From Nocardioides sp. URHA0032 (GTDB lineage Bacteria > Actinomycetota > Actinomycetes > Propionibacteriales > Nocardioidaceae), in NCBI RefSeq assembly GCF_000620645.1, contig NZ_JIAV01000015.1, forward strand, positions 248,001-312,000: a stretch of 64,000 nt of DNA, read 5' to 3'. Under the pieces are notes generated by a model. The model made no database searches. It was not told the origin of the DNA and worked only from the letters and a program-made list of their open reading frames with translations. Positions 10,364 through 17,769 of the stretch are shown here, in pieces (position 1 is the stretch's first letter; every line of letters starts with the position of its first letter). The position numbers were made by a program, and so were the translations under genes.

Positions 10364-10407
10364 GGTGGTCGAGTAGCCCGTGAGGAACGAGCGGGCGTAT
10401 CGAGACC
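10364..10407 (+). repeat. Dispersed GGTGGTCGAGTAG...GTATCGAGACC repeat, intergenic copy
   Basis: A 44-base copy in the cysS-rlmB gap, beginning GGTGGTCGAGTAGCCCG and ending GGGCGTATCGAGACC. An internal CCCG...CGGG pair allows a hairpin. It is the same family as the coding copies at 9319 and 61243-61428. Confidence 0.75.
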
Positions 10408-10414
10408 CCAGCCA

Positions 10415-11806
10415 TTACTTCGTTCCTGCTTCCAGTGACCACGTCGGGCCGTCGGGGGTGTCCGTGATCGCGATGCCGGCGGCCTTGATCTGGTCGCGGA
10501 TCGCGTCGGCGGTGGCGAAGTCCTTGTCCGCCCGCGCCCGGGTGCGCTGCTCGAGCAGGCCGCGGACGAGCACGTCCACGGCGTCGGTGAGCCGCTGGTC
10601 GTCGCTCGAGGCCGGGCCCCAGGCCGGGTCGGCCGGGTTCAGCCCGAGCACGTCGAGCATCGCGAGCACCTGCGCGGCCTGCGGTGTCGGGTCGTCGGCC
10701 CGGTTGCCGGCCCGGACGACGTCGAAGAGCACGGCCAGCGCGGCCGGCGTACCGAGGTCGTCGTTCATCGCGGCGACGAACGCCTCGGGCAGCTCGCCGG
10801 GCTCGACGGTGCCGGCGCGCTCGAGGAAGCTCTCGATCCGGCGGAACCCGACCGCCGCCTCGTCGAGCGCCTCGAACGAGAACTCGACGTGGCTGCGGTA
10901 GTGGGCGGCGACCAGGTAGTAGCGCAGCTCGATGCCGCGGTACTTCTGGAGCACCGCCGGGATCGTCAGCGAGTTGCCGAGCGACTTGCTCATCTTCTCG
11001 CCCGCGGTGGTGATCCAGGCGTTGTGCATCCAGTACGACGCGAACGGGCGGCCGGCCGCGCGGGACTGGGCCTGCTCGTTCTCGTGGTGGGGGAAGCGGA
11101 GGTCGACGCCGCCGCCGTGGATGTCGAACGCGGGACCGAGGTACTTGCCGGCCATCGCGGAGCACTCGATGTGCCAGCCCGGGCGGCCGGGACCCCAGGG
11201 GCTCGGCCAGGCAGCCGTCTCCGGCTCGGACTCCTTCTTCCAGCCCTTCCACAGCGCGAAGTCGCGCGGGTCGCGCTTGCCGCGGGGGTCCGCGTCCTCG
11301 GCGGCCTCCATGTCGTCGATGCGCTGGTGGGTGAGCTCGCCGTACTGCGGCCAGGAGCGCACGTCGAAGTAGACGTCGCCGGAGCCGTCCTCGGCGGCGT
11401 AGGCGTGACCCTTGGCGATCAGCTCCTGGATGAGCACGATCATCTCCGGCACGTGGCCGGTGGCGGCCGGCTCGTACGTCGGCGGCGCGACGTTGAGGGC
11501 GTCGTACGCCTGGTCCAGCTGACGCTTCATGCGGGCGACGAGCTCGTACCAGCGCAGGCCCTGGTCGGCCGACTTCATGAGGATCTTGTCGTCGATGTCG
11601 GTGACGTTGCGGATGAACGTCACGTCGTAGCCGAGGTGGCGGAGCCAGCGCTGGAGGACGTCGAAGTCGACCCCGGAGCGGACGTGGCCGACGTGCGGCT
11701 CGGACTGCACCGTGAGACCGCAGACGTAGACGCCCGCCTTCCCCTCCTCGAGGGGGACGAAGTCACGGACTTCGCGGGTCGCAGTGTCGTACAGCCTGAA
11801 GGTCAC
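10415..11806 (-). CDS. cysS: Cysteinyl-tRNA synthetase
   Basis: 463 residues, normal length. The class I signature appears as PHVGHV in the first 40 residues, and KMSKSLGN near residue 265. Zinc ligands are visible: Cys in VCGL, Cys in GWHIECSAM and the His pair in FPHHENE. It charges tRNA-Cys. The start is GTG at 11806 with TAGACT at 11818-11813 only six bases upstream, so the transcript is leaderless. That -10 element overlaps the -10 of the divergent peptidase gene. Although MshC is a CysS paralog, this protein has the full synthetase length and CysS-type flanking genes. Confidence 0.95.
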   Translation of the reverse strand: MTFRLYDTATREVRDFVPLEEGKAGVYVCGLTVQSEPHVGHVRSGVDFDVLQRWLRHLGYDVTFIRNVTDIDDKILMKSADQGLRWYELVARMKRQLDQAYDALNVAPPTYEPAATGHVPEMIVLIQELIAKGHAYAAEDGSGDVYFDVRSWPQYGELTHQRIDDMEAAEDADPRGKRDPRDFALWKGWKKESEPETAAWPSPWGPGRPGWHIECSAMAGKYLGPAFDIHGGGVDLRFPHHENEQAQSRAAGRPFASYWMHNAWITTAGEKMSKSLGNSLTIPAVLQKYRGIELRYYLVAAHYRSHVEFSFEALDEAAVGFRRIESFLERAGTVEPGELPEAFVAAMNDDLGTPAALAVLFDVVRAGNRADDPTPQAAQVLAMLDVLGLNPADPAWGPASSDDQRLTDAVDVLVRGLLEQRTRARADKDFATADAIRDQIKAAGIAITDTPDGPTWSLEAGTK

Positions 11807-11812
11807 CGGCCA

Positions 11813-11822
11813 AGTCTAGGGT
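11813..11822. promoter_or_regulatory. Overlapping divergent -10 elements for cysS and the C39 peptidase
   Basis: The ten bases AGTCTAGGGT contain TAGACT on the minus strand (11818-11813) and TAGGGT on the plus strand (11817-11822), overlapping by two bases. Each is exactly six bases from its own GTG start (11806 and 11829). Only 22 bases separate the two start codons, so both mRNAs should begin at or next to the start codon and the two promoters cannot be occupied at once. Confidence 0.65.
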
Positions 11823-11828
11823 TTGCGG

Positions 11829-12998
11829 GTGCGCCGCCTGACATCCGCGATCGTCGCCTCCGCGCTGCTCGTGCCGGTCGCCACGCCTCCAGCCGACGCC
11901 GCCCCCGCGCGAAGGATCGCCCACACCCAGTGGGACTCGCCCGCGGAGCTGCGATCGGGCGCGGCGAGAGACGTGCGCGTCGCGGCGGGACGCGTCTCGC
12001 TCGCGACGGGTTCGGCGTCGGGTACCTGGACCTCGCCGTGGGCGGCGCCCGGGTTCGCACTGACCCGGCTGATCGCCTCGTGGTCCGCGCGCACGCCCGG
12101 CGACAGCTCCCTGCGGGTCCAGGTGCGCGGCCGGTCCGGTTCGCAGCTCTCGAGCTGGGACACGCTGGCGACCTGGGCCGCCGGCGACAGGTTCGTGCGG
12201 CGTACGACGTCGTCCGGACAGGCCGACGACCTCGCCTCGGTGAACGTCGACACCTGGGTCGTGCCCGACGGCGTCTCGTCGTACCAGCTCCGGGTCACCC
12301 TGCGGCGGGCCGCCGGCCAGGCTGCCTCGCCGTCGGTCGACGCGGTCGGTGCAGTGGCGACGCGGCTGCCCGACGTCTCCACGGTGCCCACGTCGCGGCC
12401 GGGGGTCGCCCGCGGGATCGTGCTCGACGTGCCGGCGTACTCGCAGATGATCCACCGCGGCGACTACCCGGAGTACGGCGGCGGCGGCGAGGCGTGGTGC
12501 TCGCCGACGTCGACCTCGATGGTGCTCGGCTACTACGACGCGCTCCCGCGCCCGGCCGCCTACGCGTGGGTCGGCGACCGCCCCGACCCGTGGGTCGACC
12601 ACGCCGCGCGGATGACCTACGACTACGACTACGAGGGCACCGGCAACTGGCCGTTCAACACGGCGTACGCCGCGAACCTCGCCGGCCACGCGTTCGTCAC
12701 CCGGCTCCGGTCCCTCCGGGAGGCCGAGACGTACGTCCGGGCCGGCATCCCGCTGGTCGCCTCGATCGCGTTCGGCCGCGGCGAGCTCGACGGCGCCCCG
12801 ATCTCGTCGACCGACGGGCACCTGCTGGTGATCGTGGGCTTCACCGCGTCCGGTGACGTGGTCGTCAACGACCCTGCGGCGGCGTCCGATGCCACGGTGC
12901 GGCGCACCTACGACCGCGGGCAGTTCGAGAACGCCTGGATCCCGACGTCCGGCGGCACCGTCTACGTGATCACCGACGACGAGCACCCGCTGCCCTGA
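11829..12998 (+). CDS. Secreted C39-like cysteine peptidase
   Basis: 389 residues from GTG 11829; a TTG two codons earlier is possible, but the -10 spacing favours this start. A signal peptide (residues 1-~24, ending ADAA) is followed by a ~160-residue beta-rich domain, then a Peptidase_C39_2-type papain-like domain. The catalytic Cys is in EAWCSPTSTSMV (~C224) and the His in DGHLLVIVGF (~H331), with VVNDPAA supplying the third residue. It is probably a cell-wall or extracellular peptidase. It is transcribed divergently from cysS from a shared 22-base region. Confidence 0.85.
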   Translation: MRRLTSAIVASALLVPVATPPADAAPARRIAHTQWDSPAELRSGAARDVRVAAGRVSLATGSASGTWTSPWAAPGFALTRLIASWSARTPGDSSLRVQVRGRSGSQLSSWDTLATWAAGDRFVRRTTSSGQADDLASVNVDTWVVPDGVSSYQLRVTLRRAAGQAASPSVDAVGAVATRLPDVSTVPTSRPGVARGIVLDVPAYSQMIHRGDYPEYGGGGEAWCSPTSTSMVLGYYDALPRPAAYAWVGDRPDPWVDHAARMTYDYDYEGTGNWPFNTAYAANLAGHAFVTRLRSLREAETYVRAGIPLVASIAFGRGELDGAPISSTDGHLLVIVGFTASGDVVVNDPAAASDATVRRTYDRGQFENAWIPTSGGTVYVITDDEHPLP

Positions 12999-13004
12999 CC
13001 GCAC

Positions 13005-13772
13005 CTAGACCCCGTACCCGCCGTCCACGTCGAGCTTCTGGCCGGACACGAACCCGGCCCGGTCGGAGGCGAGGAAGCAGACGGCCTCCGCGATGTCGTG
13101 CGCGGTGCCGAACCGGCGCATCGGGATGTTCGCCCGGGTGATCGCGAGCGCCTCCTCGGACAGCTCCCCCGACGAGATGAGCCGTGCGGCCATGCCGTCG
13201 GTGAGCATGCCGGGGCCGACGGCGTTGACGCGGACCCCGTAGCGGCCCTCCTCGGCCGCCAGCGCCCGCACCATCGCCTCGACCGCCGCCTTGGGGGCCG
13301 AGGACAGTCCGTCGCGGACCGGGAAGCGTGTCGTCGCGGCGGTCGTCACCGCGACGATCGAGCCCTCCCACTCGCGCAGGTGCGGCAACGCCGGCTGGAC
13401 GACGGCGAAGAACCCGGCCGCGTCGGCTGCGAGCTGGGCGGCCATCGTCACCGGCGCGACGGAGGAGAGGTGCGCCATCGGGACGTGCGGGCCGGCCGCG
13501 TAGACGAGCGTGTGCAGACCACCGTGGTCGGCGACGACGGCATCCACGACGGCGGTCGCGTCCGCGGCCGCCAGGTCGAGCTCGTACGCCGAGGCGTGCA
13601 CGCCCCACTCGCGGGCCGCCTCGACCGCGGCGGCGCCGGCCGCCGGGTGCGAGCGGAAGGTCACCGCCACGTGCGCGCCGCGCTGTGCCAGCAGCCGGGT
13701 GATGGCCAGCCCGAGGCCCCCGCTGCCGCCCACCACGAGCGCCGCGCCCGTCCGTCCGCTGAAGTCGCCCAC
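13005..13772 (-). CDS. SDR-family protein lacking the catalytic tyrosine
   Basis: 255 residues with a classical Rossmann start: VVGGSGGLGLAITRLL carries the Gly-rich NAD(P) loop, and DLAAADAT and YAAGPH match later SDR motifs. In the active-site helix the sequence is GLSSAPKAAVEAMV: the Lys is kept but the Tyr four residues before it is Ser. The usual catalytic Ser strand reads IVAVTTAATT. The C-terminal RAGFVSGQKLDVDGGYG is normal. It may be inactive, act on an unusual substrate, or only bind the cofactor. It lies 11 bases downstream of the molybdoenzyme gene and is probably cotranscribed with it. GGGGAG precedes the GTG start. Confidence 0.8.
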   Translation of the reverse strand: MGDFSGRTGAALVVGGSGGLGLAITRLLAQRGAHVAVTFRSHPAAGAAAVEAAREWGVHASAYELDLAAADATAVVDAVVADHGGLHTLVYAAGPHVPMAHLSSVAPVTMAAQLAADAAGFFAVVQPALPHLREWEGSIVAVTTAATTRFPVRDGLSSAPKAAVEAMVRALAAEEGRYGVRVNAVGPGMLTDGMAARLISSGELSEEALAITRANIPMRRFGTAHDIAEAVCFLASDRAGFVSGQKLDVDGGYGV

Positions 13773-13783
13773 GGTTGCTCCCC

Positions 13784-15328
13784 TCAGTCCGTCGCCTTCA
13801 CGTGGATCGTGTGCCAGCCGGTGGCGCCGTCGGGGACCGCCCCGTGGACCTCACCGGTCTGCACGGTCCCATCCTTGCCGGTCGCCCGCACCCGCAGCAC
13901 GCGTTCCCCCGGCTTGAGGTCGAGCGTGACGGCCCACTGCACCCACGTGTCGTCGCTCGGCACCCGTCCGAGCCCGGCGGGCTGCCAGTCCCCGCCGTCG
14001 ACGTTCACCTCCACCCGCTCGATGCCGGTGTGCTGCGCCCACGCGACGCCGGCGACGCGGGCGCCCGTCGCCGCGATGTCGGTGTAGTCGCGCGGCACGT
14101 CGATGCGCGAGGAGATCTTCACGGGTCCGAGCTCCGACCAGCCGCGGTCGGTCCAGTACGCCGAGATGTCGGCGAACCGCGTCACCCTCAGGTCCACCAC
14201 CCACTTGCACGCGGACACGTAGCCGTAGAGCCCCGGCACGATCGTGCGCACCGGGAAGCCGTGGTCGACCGGCAGTGGCTCGCCGTTCATCGCGACGGCG
14301 AGCATCGCGTCGCGGTCGTCGGTCAGCACGCCCAGCGGGGTGCCGCAGGTCCAGCCGTCGTCGGACGTCTGCAGCACCGCGTCCGCGCTGTCCTGCACCC
14401 CGGCCTCGCGGAGCAGGTCGGCGATCCGGACCCCGCTCCACCAGGCATTGCCGATGAGCGGGCCGCCGACGTCGTTCGAGACGCAGCAGATCGTCACCCA
14501 GGCCTCGGTGAGCTGCCGCGCGATCAGCTGCTGGTAGTCGAGCACGATCTCGCGGTCCACGAGGCCGTGGATGCGCAGCTGCCAGTCCTGGGGCCGGATC
14601 GCCGGCACGTAGACGGCGGTGTCGATCCGGTAGAAGTCGTCGGCGGGCGTCAGCCACGGCGTCATGTCGGGTACGTCGACGCGCGCGCCGGCCGGCACCC
14701 GCGGCACCGTGACTCCGGGAAGTCGCAGCAGCCGCCTGGCCTCCTCGACCTGCCGCCGGCCGAGGCCGACCGCGCGTCCGACCGCGCCGGCGGTCACGCC
14801 CAGGGCGCCGACCACCCCGACCCGGAGCAGGAAGCCGCGGCGGGTGTGCGCGGCCGCTCCGGGGTCGCCGCGGTGCTCGGAGCCCGCTGAGCCCTCTGCT
14901 CTGGTGAGGGGCGCGATCAGCAGGGCCAGGCAGGCGAGCCAGGTGAAGAACCCGACCACGAGCGCGACGGCGTCGACGGGGGACGCGCCGCGCTGCGAGC
15001 CGACCGCCACCGCGCCGACCAGCGCGAGCCCCGCGTACACGGCGATCGCCGCCCACCACGCCCGGCGCGCGAGCAGGCCCGCCATCGCGAACAGCAGCGC
15101 CAACAGCACCAGCACCGTGACGACCAGCAGCGTCTTGTCGTGCCGGCCGACCAGCTGGATCGCCCGCTCGACGGCCGGTCCGGGCGTCAACCGGATGACC
15201 AGCTCCGCGACCGCGCTCACCGGGTCGTCGCGGGTGGTGAGCACCATCGCGACGCAGTAGCTCGCGGCCAGCCCGGCGAACCCGGCCAGCAGGCCGGCCA
15301 GCGCCCAGGCGCCGCGAGAGGTCCTCAC
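13784..15328 (-). CDS. Membrane-bound sulfite-oxidase-family molybdopterin oxidoreductase
   Basis: 514 residues. Four hydrophobic segments fall in residues 1-150. RRGFLLRVG resembles the twin-arginine context and opens a second membrane segment near 170-190. An oxidoreductase molybdopterin-binding domain follows at ~230-400, with the Mo-ligating Cys expected in [18 protein letters not shown] and the family motif [13 protein letters not shown]. The last ~110 residues form a sulfite-oxidase dimerisation-like beta domain. It catalyses an oxygen-atom transfer outside the membrane; the substrate is unknown. A -10 at 15340-15335 lies six bases before GTG, so it is leaderless. Confidence 0.88.
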   Translation of the reverse strand: MRTSRGAWALAGLLAGFAGLAASYCVAMVLTTRDDPVSAVAELVIRLTPGPAVERAIQLVGRHDKTLLVVTVLVLLALLFAMAGLLARRAWWAAIAVYAGLALVGAVAVGSQRGASPVDAVALVVGFFTWLACLALLIAPLTRAEGSAGSEHRGDPGAAAHTRRGFLLRVGVVGALGVTAGAVGRAVGLGRRQVEEARRLLRLPGVTVPRVPAGARVDVPDMTPWLTPADDFYRIDTAVYVPAIRPQDWQLRIHGLVDREIVLDYQQLIARQLTEAWVTICCVSNDVGGPLIGNAWWSGVRIADLLREAGVQDSADAVLQTSDDGWTCGTPLGVLTDDRDAMLAVAMNGEPLPVDHGFPVRTIVPGLYGYVSACKWVVDLRVTRFADISAYWTDRGWSELGPVKISSRIDVPRDYTDIAATGARVAGVAWAQHTGIERVEVNVDGGDWQPAGLGRVPSDDTWVQWAVTLDLKPGERVLRVRATGKDGTVQTGEVHGAVPDGATGWHTIHVKATD

Positions 15329-15383
15329 CCGCCGATTGTGGCCCAGCGGGCGGCAGGGGCGGCCGCTCGGGCATGATCATTCT

Positions 15384-15854
15384 GTGACGGAACGGATCGG
15401 CATCGGCACCGACGTGCACCGCCTCGTCGACGGCGTCCCGATGCACCTGGCCGGGCTGTCCTGGCCGGACGAGCCGCAGGGCCTCGAGGGCCATTCCGAC
15501 GCGGACGTCGCCGCGCACGCCGCGTGCGACGCGTTGCTGTCCGCGGCCGGTCTCGGGGACCTCGGGTCGAACTTCGGCACGTCGGACCCGGCGTGGGCCG
15601 GCGCGTCCGGGACGGCGCTGTTGGAGGAGACAGCCGCCCGGGTCCGGGCCGCGGGCTACGAGATCGGCAACGTCGCCGTCCAGGTGATCGGCAACCGGCC
15701 GAAGGTCGGCCCGCGCCGGGCGGAGGCCGAGGCGGCGCTGGGCGGCGCCGTCGGCGCACCGGTGAGCGTCTCCGCCACCACGACCGACGGCCTCGGCCTC
15801 ACCGGTCGCGGCGAGGGCGTGGCCGCGATCGCGACCGCCCTGCTCACGTCCTGA
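15384..15854 (+). CDS. ispF: 2-C-methyl-D-erythritol 2,4-cyclodiphosphate synthase
   Basis: 156 residues from GTG 15384, the family's usual size; an upstream in-frame ATG would add 16 residues of unrelated sequence. Metal and substrate motifs are intact: GTDVHRL at ~7-13, [12 protein letters not shown], and [12 protein letters not shown]. The C-terminal [24 protein letters not shown] is canonical. It forms the cyclic diphosphate of the MEP isoprenoid pathway. CATGAT at 15372-15377 lies six bases upstream, so it is probably leaderless. ispD lies 400 bases downstream on the same strand, with nirD in between on the other strand. Confidence 0.95.
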   Translation: MTERIGIGTDVHRLVDGVPMHLAGLSWPDEPQGLEGHSDADVAAHAACDALLSAAGLGDLGSNFGTSDPAWAGASGTALLEETAARVRAAGYEIGNVAVQVIGNRPKVGPRRAEAEAALGGAVGAPVSVSATTTDGLGLTGRGEGVAAIATALLTS

Positions 15855-15860
15855 CCCCCC

Positions 15861-16196
15861 TCAGGCGGCCGCCTCCTTGCGGCCACCGACGTGCACGACC
15901 CCGTCGACGACTCGGACGTCGTAGGCCGGGACCGAGACGTGGTCGTCGTCCAGGCACCTGCCGCTGCGCAGGTCGAACGCGTGCTTGTGCGTGGGCGAGG
16001 CCACGAACGGCACGCCGTCGCGGACGCCGACGATGCCCCGCGCCATCGTCGACGCCCTCGCGTACGGGTCGTGGTTGCCGAGGGCGTAGACCCGGTCGTC
16101 CGGGGTCCGGAAGAGCGCGACCGCCTGGCCGTGCACGAGCGCGGTCGCACCGCGCTCCACCTCGAGCTCGGCGACCCGGCAGACCGGTTGCCACAT
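15861..16196 (-). CDS. nirD: Nitrite reductase small subunit NirD (Rieske-like), orphan
   Basis: 111 residues with the NirD-type Rieske fold: ALVHGQAVALFRTPDDRVYALGNHDP, then SPTHKHAFDLRSGRCLDD. The Fe-S ligands of true Rieske proteins are absent: NHDP replaces C-x-H and THKH replaces C-x-x-H, as expected for NirD, which binds no cluster. It normally pairs with NirB to reduce nitrite to ammonium in the cytoplasm, but no nirB is in this window. TACGTT at 16209-16204 lies seven bases before the ATG. A GlnR-like array of half-sites lies just upstream. Confidence 0.85.
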   Translation of the reverse strand: MWQPVCRVAELEVERGATALVHGQAVALFRTPDDRVYALGNHDPYARASTMARGIVGVRDGVPFVASPTHKHAFDLRSGRCLDDDHVSVPAYDVRVVDGVVHVGGRKEAAA

Positions 16197-16219
16197 GCGG
16201 AGAAACGTAGGGGCGCGGT

Positions 16220-16245
16220 GTCACGCCGCTGTTTCGCCGTGTGAC
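16220..16245. promoter_or_regulatory. GlnR-like half-site array between nirD and ispD
   Basis: GTCAC (16220-16224), GTTTC (16231-16235) and GTGAC (16241-16245) are spaced by six and five bases. The GlnR box of actinobacteria is GTNAC-N6-GAAAC repeats, so on the minus strand this reads GTCAC-N5-GAAAC-N6-GTGAC, one spacer a base short. It covers about -24 to -49 of the predicted leaderless nirD transcript. Confidence 0.35.
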
Positions 16246-16265
16246 ATCCGTGAAAAACTCGGCGG

Positions 16266-16937
16266 GTGCCTGCCGCCGTCGTGATCCTCGCCGCGGGCGC
16301 CGGCCAGCGGGTCGGCGCCGGCGCCAACAAGGTGCTGCTCCCCCTCGGTGAGCTGCCGGTGCTCGCCTGGTCGGTGCGCGACGCGCTCGCCCTCGACGGC
16401 GTACGCCGGGTGCTGGTCGTGGTGCGTCCGGGCGAGCTCGACGTCGTGGCCGCGGCCCTGGCGCCGTACCTGGGCGAGGCCGAGGTCGGCATGGTCGAGG
16501 GCGGCCCGACCCGGCACGCGTCGGAGTGGAACGCGCTGGTCGCGCTGCGCCCGGAGATCGAGGGCGGGCAGCTGGACGTGGTCGCGATCCACGACGGCGC
16601 CCGGCCGCTCGCGGGTCGGCAGCTCTTCTCGGCGACCATCGCCGCCGCGCGCGAGCTCGGCGGCGCGATCCCCTGCGTCCGCCTGTCCGGGCTGCTCGCG
16701 CTCGACGGCCGCGAGCTGCCCGCGGAGCTGGACGGCGTGCAGACGCCGCAGGCCTTCCGGGCGGCCGAGCTCCTGGCGGCGTACTCCCGGGCCGAGGCCG
16801 ACGGCTTCGACGGGACGGACACCGCGACCTGCTGGGCCCGGTACACCGACCTCCCGGTGGCGGCGGTGGCGAGCACGCCGGCCAACCTGAAGATCACCTT
16901 CCCCGAGGACCTGGATCTCGCGCTCAGGCTCGGGTGA
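16266..16937 (+). CDS. ispD: IspD-like cytidylyltransferase lacking the dimer-arm catalytic residues
   Basis: 223 residues from GTG 16266. It keeps the CTP-binding loop [10 protein letters not shown] (R15) and K22, HDGARP (D110), [14 protein letters not shown] and [10 protein letters not shown] (K209), so it is clearly IspD, which makes CDP-methylerythritol from CTP and MEP. The arm that normally reads P-x-x-DT(I/V)K...(D/E)R reads [10 protein letters not shown] and is shortened, with no Thr of DTIK and no following Arg. In E. coli IspD those residues (Thr140, Arg157) reach into the partner subunit's site. AAAACT at 16254-16259 lies six bases upstream (leaderless). The C-terminal codons form one copy of a 16-base direct repeat. 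A companion gene at 17770-18324 keeps the arm. Confidence 0.88.
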   Translation: MPAAVVILAAGAGQRVGAGANKVLLPLGELPVLAWSVRDALALDGVRRVLVVVRPGELDVVAAALAPYLGEAEVGMVEGGPTRHASEWNALVALRPEIEGGQLDVVAIHDGARPLAGRQLFSATIAAARELGGAIPCVRLSGLLALDGRELPAELDGVQTPQAFRAAELLAAYSRAEADGFDGTDTATCWARYTDLPVAAVASTPANLKITFPEDLDLALRLG

Positions 16938-17152
16938 GTTCGGCAGCAAGCGTTGGTAGATGGGGAAAACCCGACGCCTGAAGGCTCTGCCGGTGCCTCC
17001 CGCGTGGGAGCGGGCCTCAGCTCGCCGAGGAGGGCGGCCGCTGACCGTGTCGCCGCACCTCAGGTGGCGGCTGCTGCCGGTGTCTCCATGCACCGGCCGG
17101 CCCGGCCTGTCGTGGGGACGCTGCCTCGCGTCCGGAAGGCTAGGAACCCAGC

Positions 17153-17368
17153 TCAGGCGCGGGCCGGGTCCAGGCCGGCCTTCTCCTCGGCGGTGTGGCC
17201 CGGGTGGTGGCGCCACGGGAAGACCCACCGGAACAGGCTCAGGCCGCGGCGGTGGCACCAGCAGTCGTCGGCGCAGCCGCACGTCATCGCGCCGAAGTGC
17301 TCCGCGACCCGGTTGCCGGCAGCGACGAGCAGGTAGGCGCCGACCAGCAGCAGCGCGATGCGCTTCAC
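17153..17368 (-). CDS. Small cysteine-rich membrane or secreted protein in the TIR element
   Basis: 71 residues from GTG 17368. Residues 1-~20 form one hydrophobic helix (MKRIALLLVGAYLLVAAGNR), either a signal peptide or an anchor. Next comes a compact motif CGCADDCWCHR near residue 30 with four Cys in eight residues (C-x-C-x3-C-x-C), then a His/Trp-containing tail. The motif could bind a metal or take part in thiol chemistry. The start overlaps the stop of the thioredoxin-fold gene (GTGA), so the two are coupled and probably act together. No family was recognised. Confidence 0.6.
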   Translation of the reverse strand: MKRIALLLVGAYLLVAAGNRVAEHFGAMTCGCADDCWCHRRGLSLFRWVFPWRHHPGHTAEEKAGLDPARA

Positions 17369-17664
17369 GAGAGCACCGCGAGGAGCTGGGCGGTGGTGGG
17401 CGAGCCGCTGGGACCGTCGGGGGTGCCGTAGACGCGGCAGGCCAGCCCGACGGACTCGCCCCCGGTGGCGAACGGGTCGGTGCCGTCGATGCGGATGGTC
17501 GGTGAGCCGAGAAAATTCAGCTCCTCGGCCTGTTCGGGCGTCTCGACCCGCAGGTGCTCCACGGCCGCGTCGTCGCGGCCCAGCGTTCGCAGGACCCGGG
17601 CCAGTCGCTCCTCGGCGACTATCCAGTTCGGGCAGCCGTCGAAGTACAGCAGCTGGACACGCAC
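17365..17664 (-). CDS. Thioredoxin-fold protein of the DF (seleno)protein type, cysteine form
   Basis: 99 residues from GTG 17664, chosen because GAGGAGG lies about eight bases upstream; an upstream in-frame start would add 30 non-conserved residues. The sequence opens VRVQLLYFDGCPNW, where the YFDG(C/U)PNW motif takes the place of a thioredoxin CxxC. Later parts FLGSPTIRIDG and GLACRVYGTPDG match the same family, some members of which carry selenocysteine at this position. A thiol-redox or metal-related role is inferred. It is coupled to the Cys-rich 71-residue protein and carried inside the TIR element. Confidence 0.75.
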   Translation of the reverse strand: MRVQLLYFDGCPNWIVAEERLARVLRTLGRDDAAVEHLRVETPEQAEELNFLGSPTIRIDGTDPFATGGESVGLACRVYGTPDGPSGSPTTAQLLAVLS

Positions 17665-17769
17665 CGGGGGTTCCTCCTCGTGTTCCTGGTCAGCACTCCA
17701 CTGTGCCACCGGCACCGGTAGGGGCACGGCGCGGCGACTTTCCCATGACACCAACGCTTGCTGCCGAAC

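Noticed and set aside
10415..11806. MshC (cysteine ligase of mycothiol) instead of cysS
   Set aside because: Full synthetase length with an intact anticodon-side C-terminal domain and rlmB adjacent, as for cysS.
16960..17150. Possible riboswitch or tRNA-Sec in the non-coding part of the TIR element
   Set aside because: No cobalamin-box or tRNA cloverleaf pattern could be built; it only has GC-rich hairpins and lies downstream of the element's genes.
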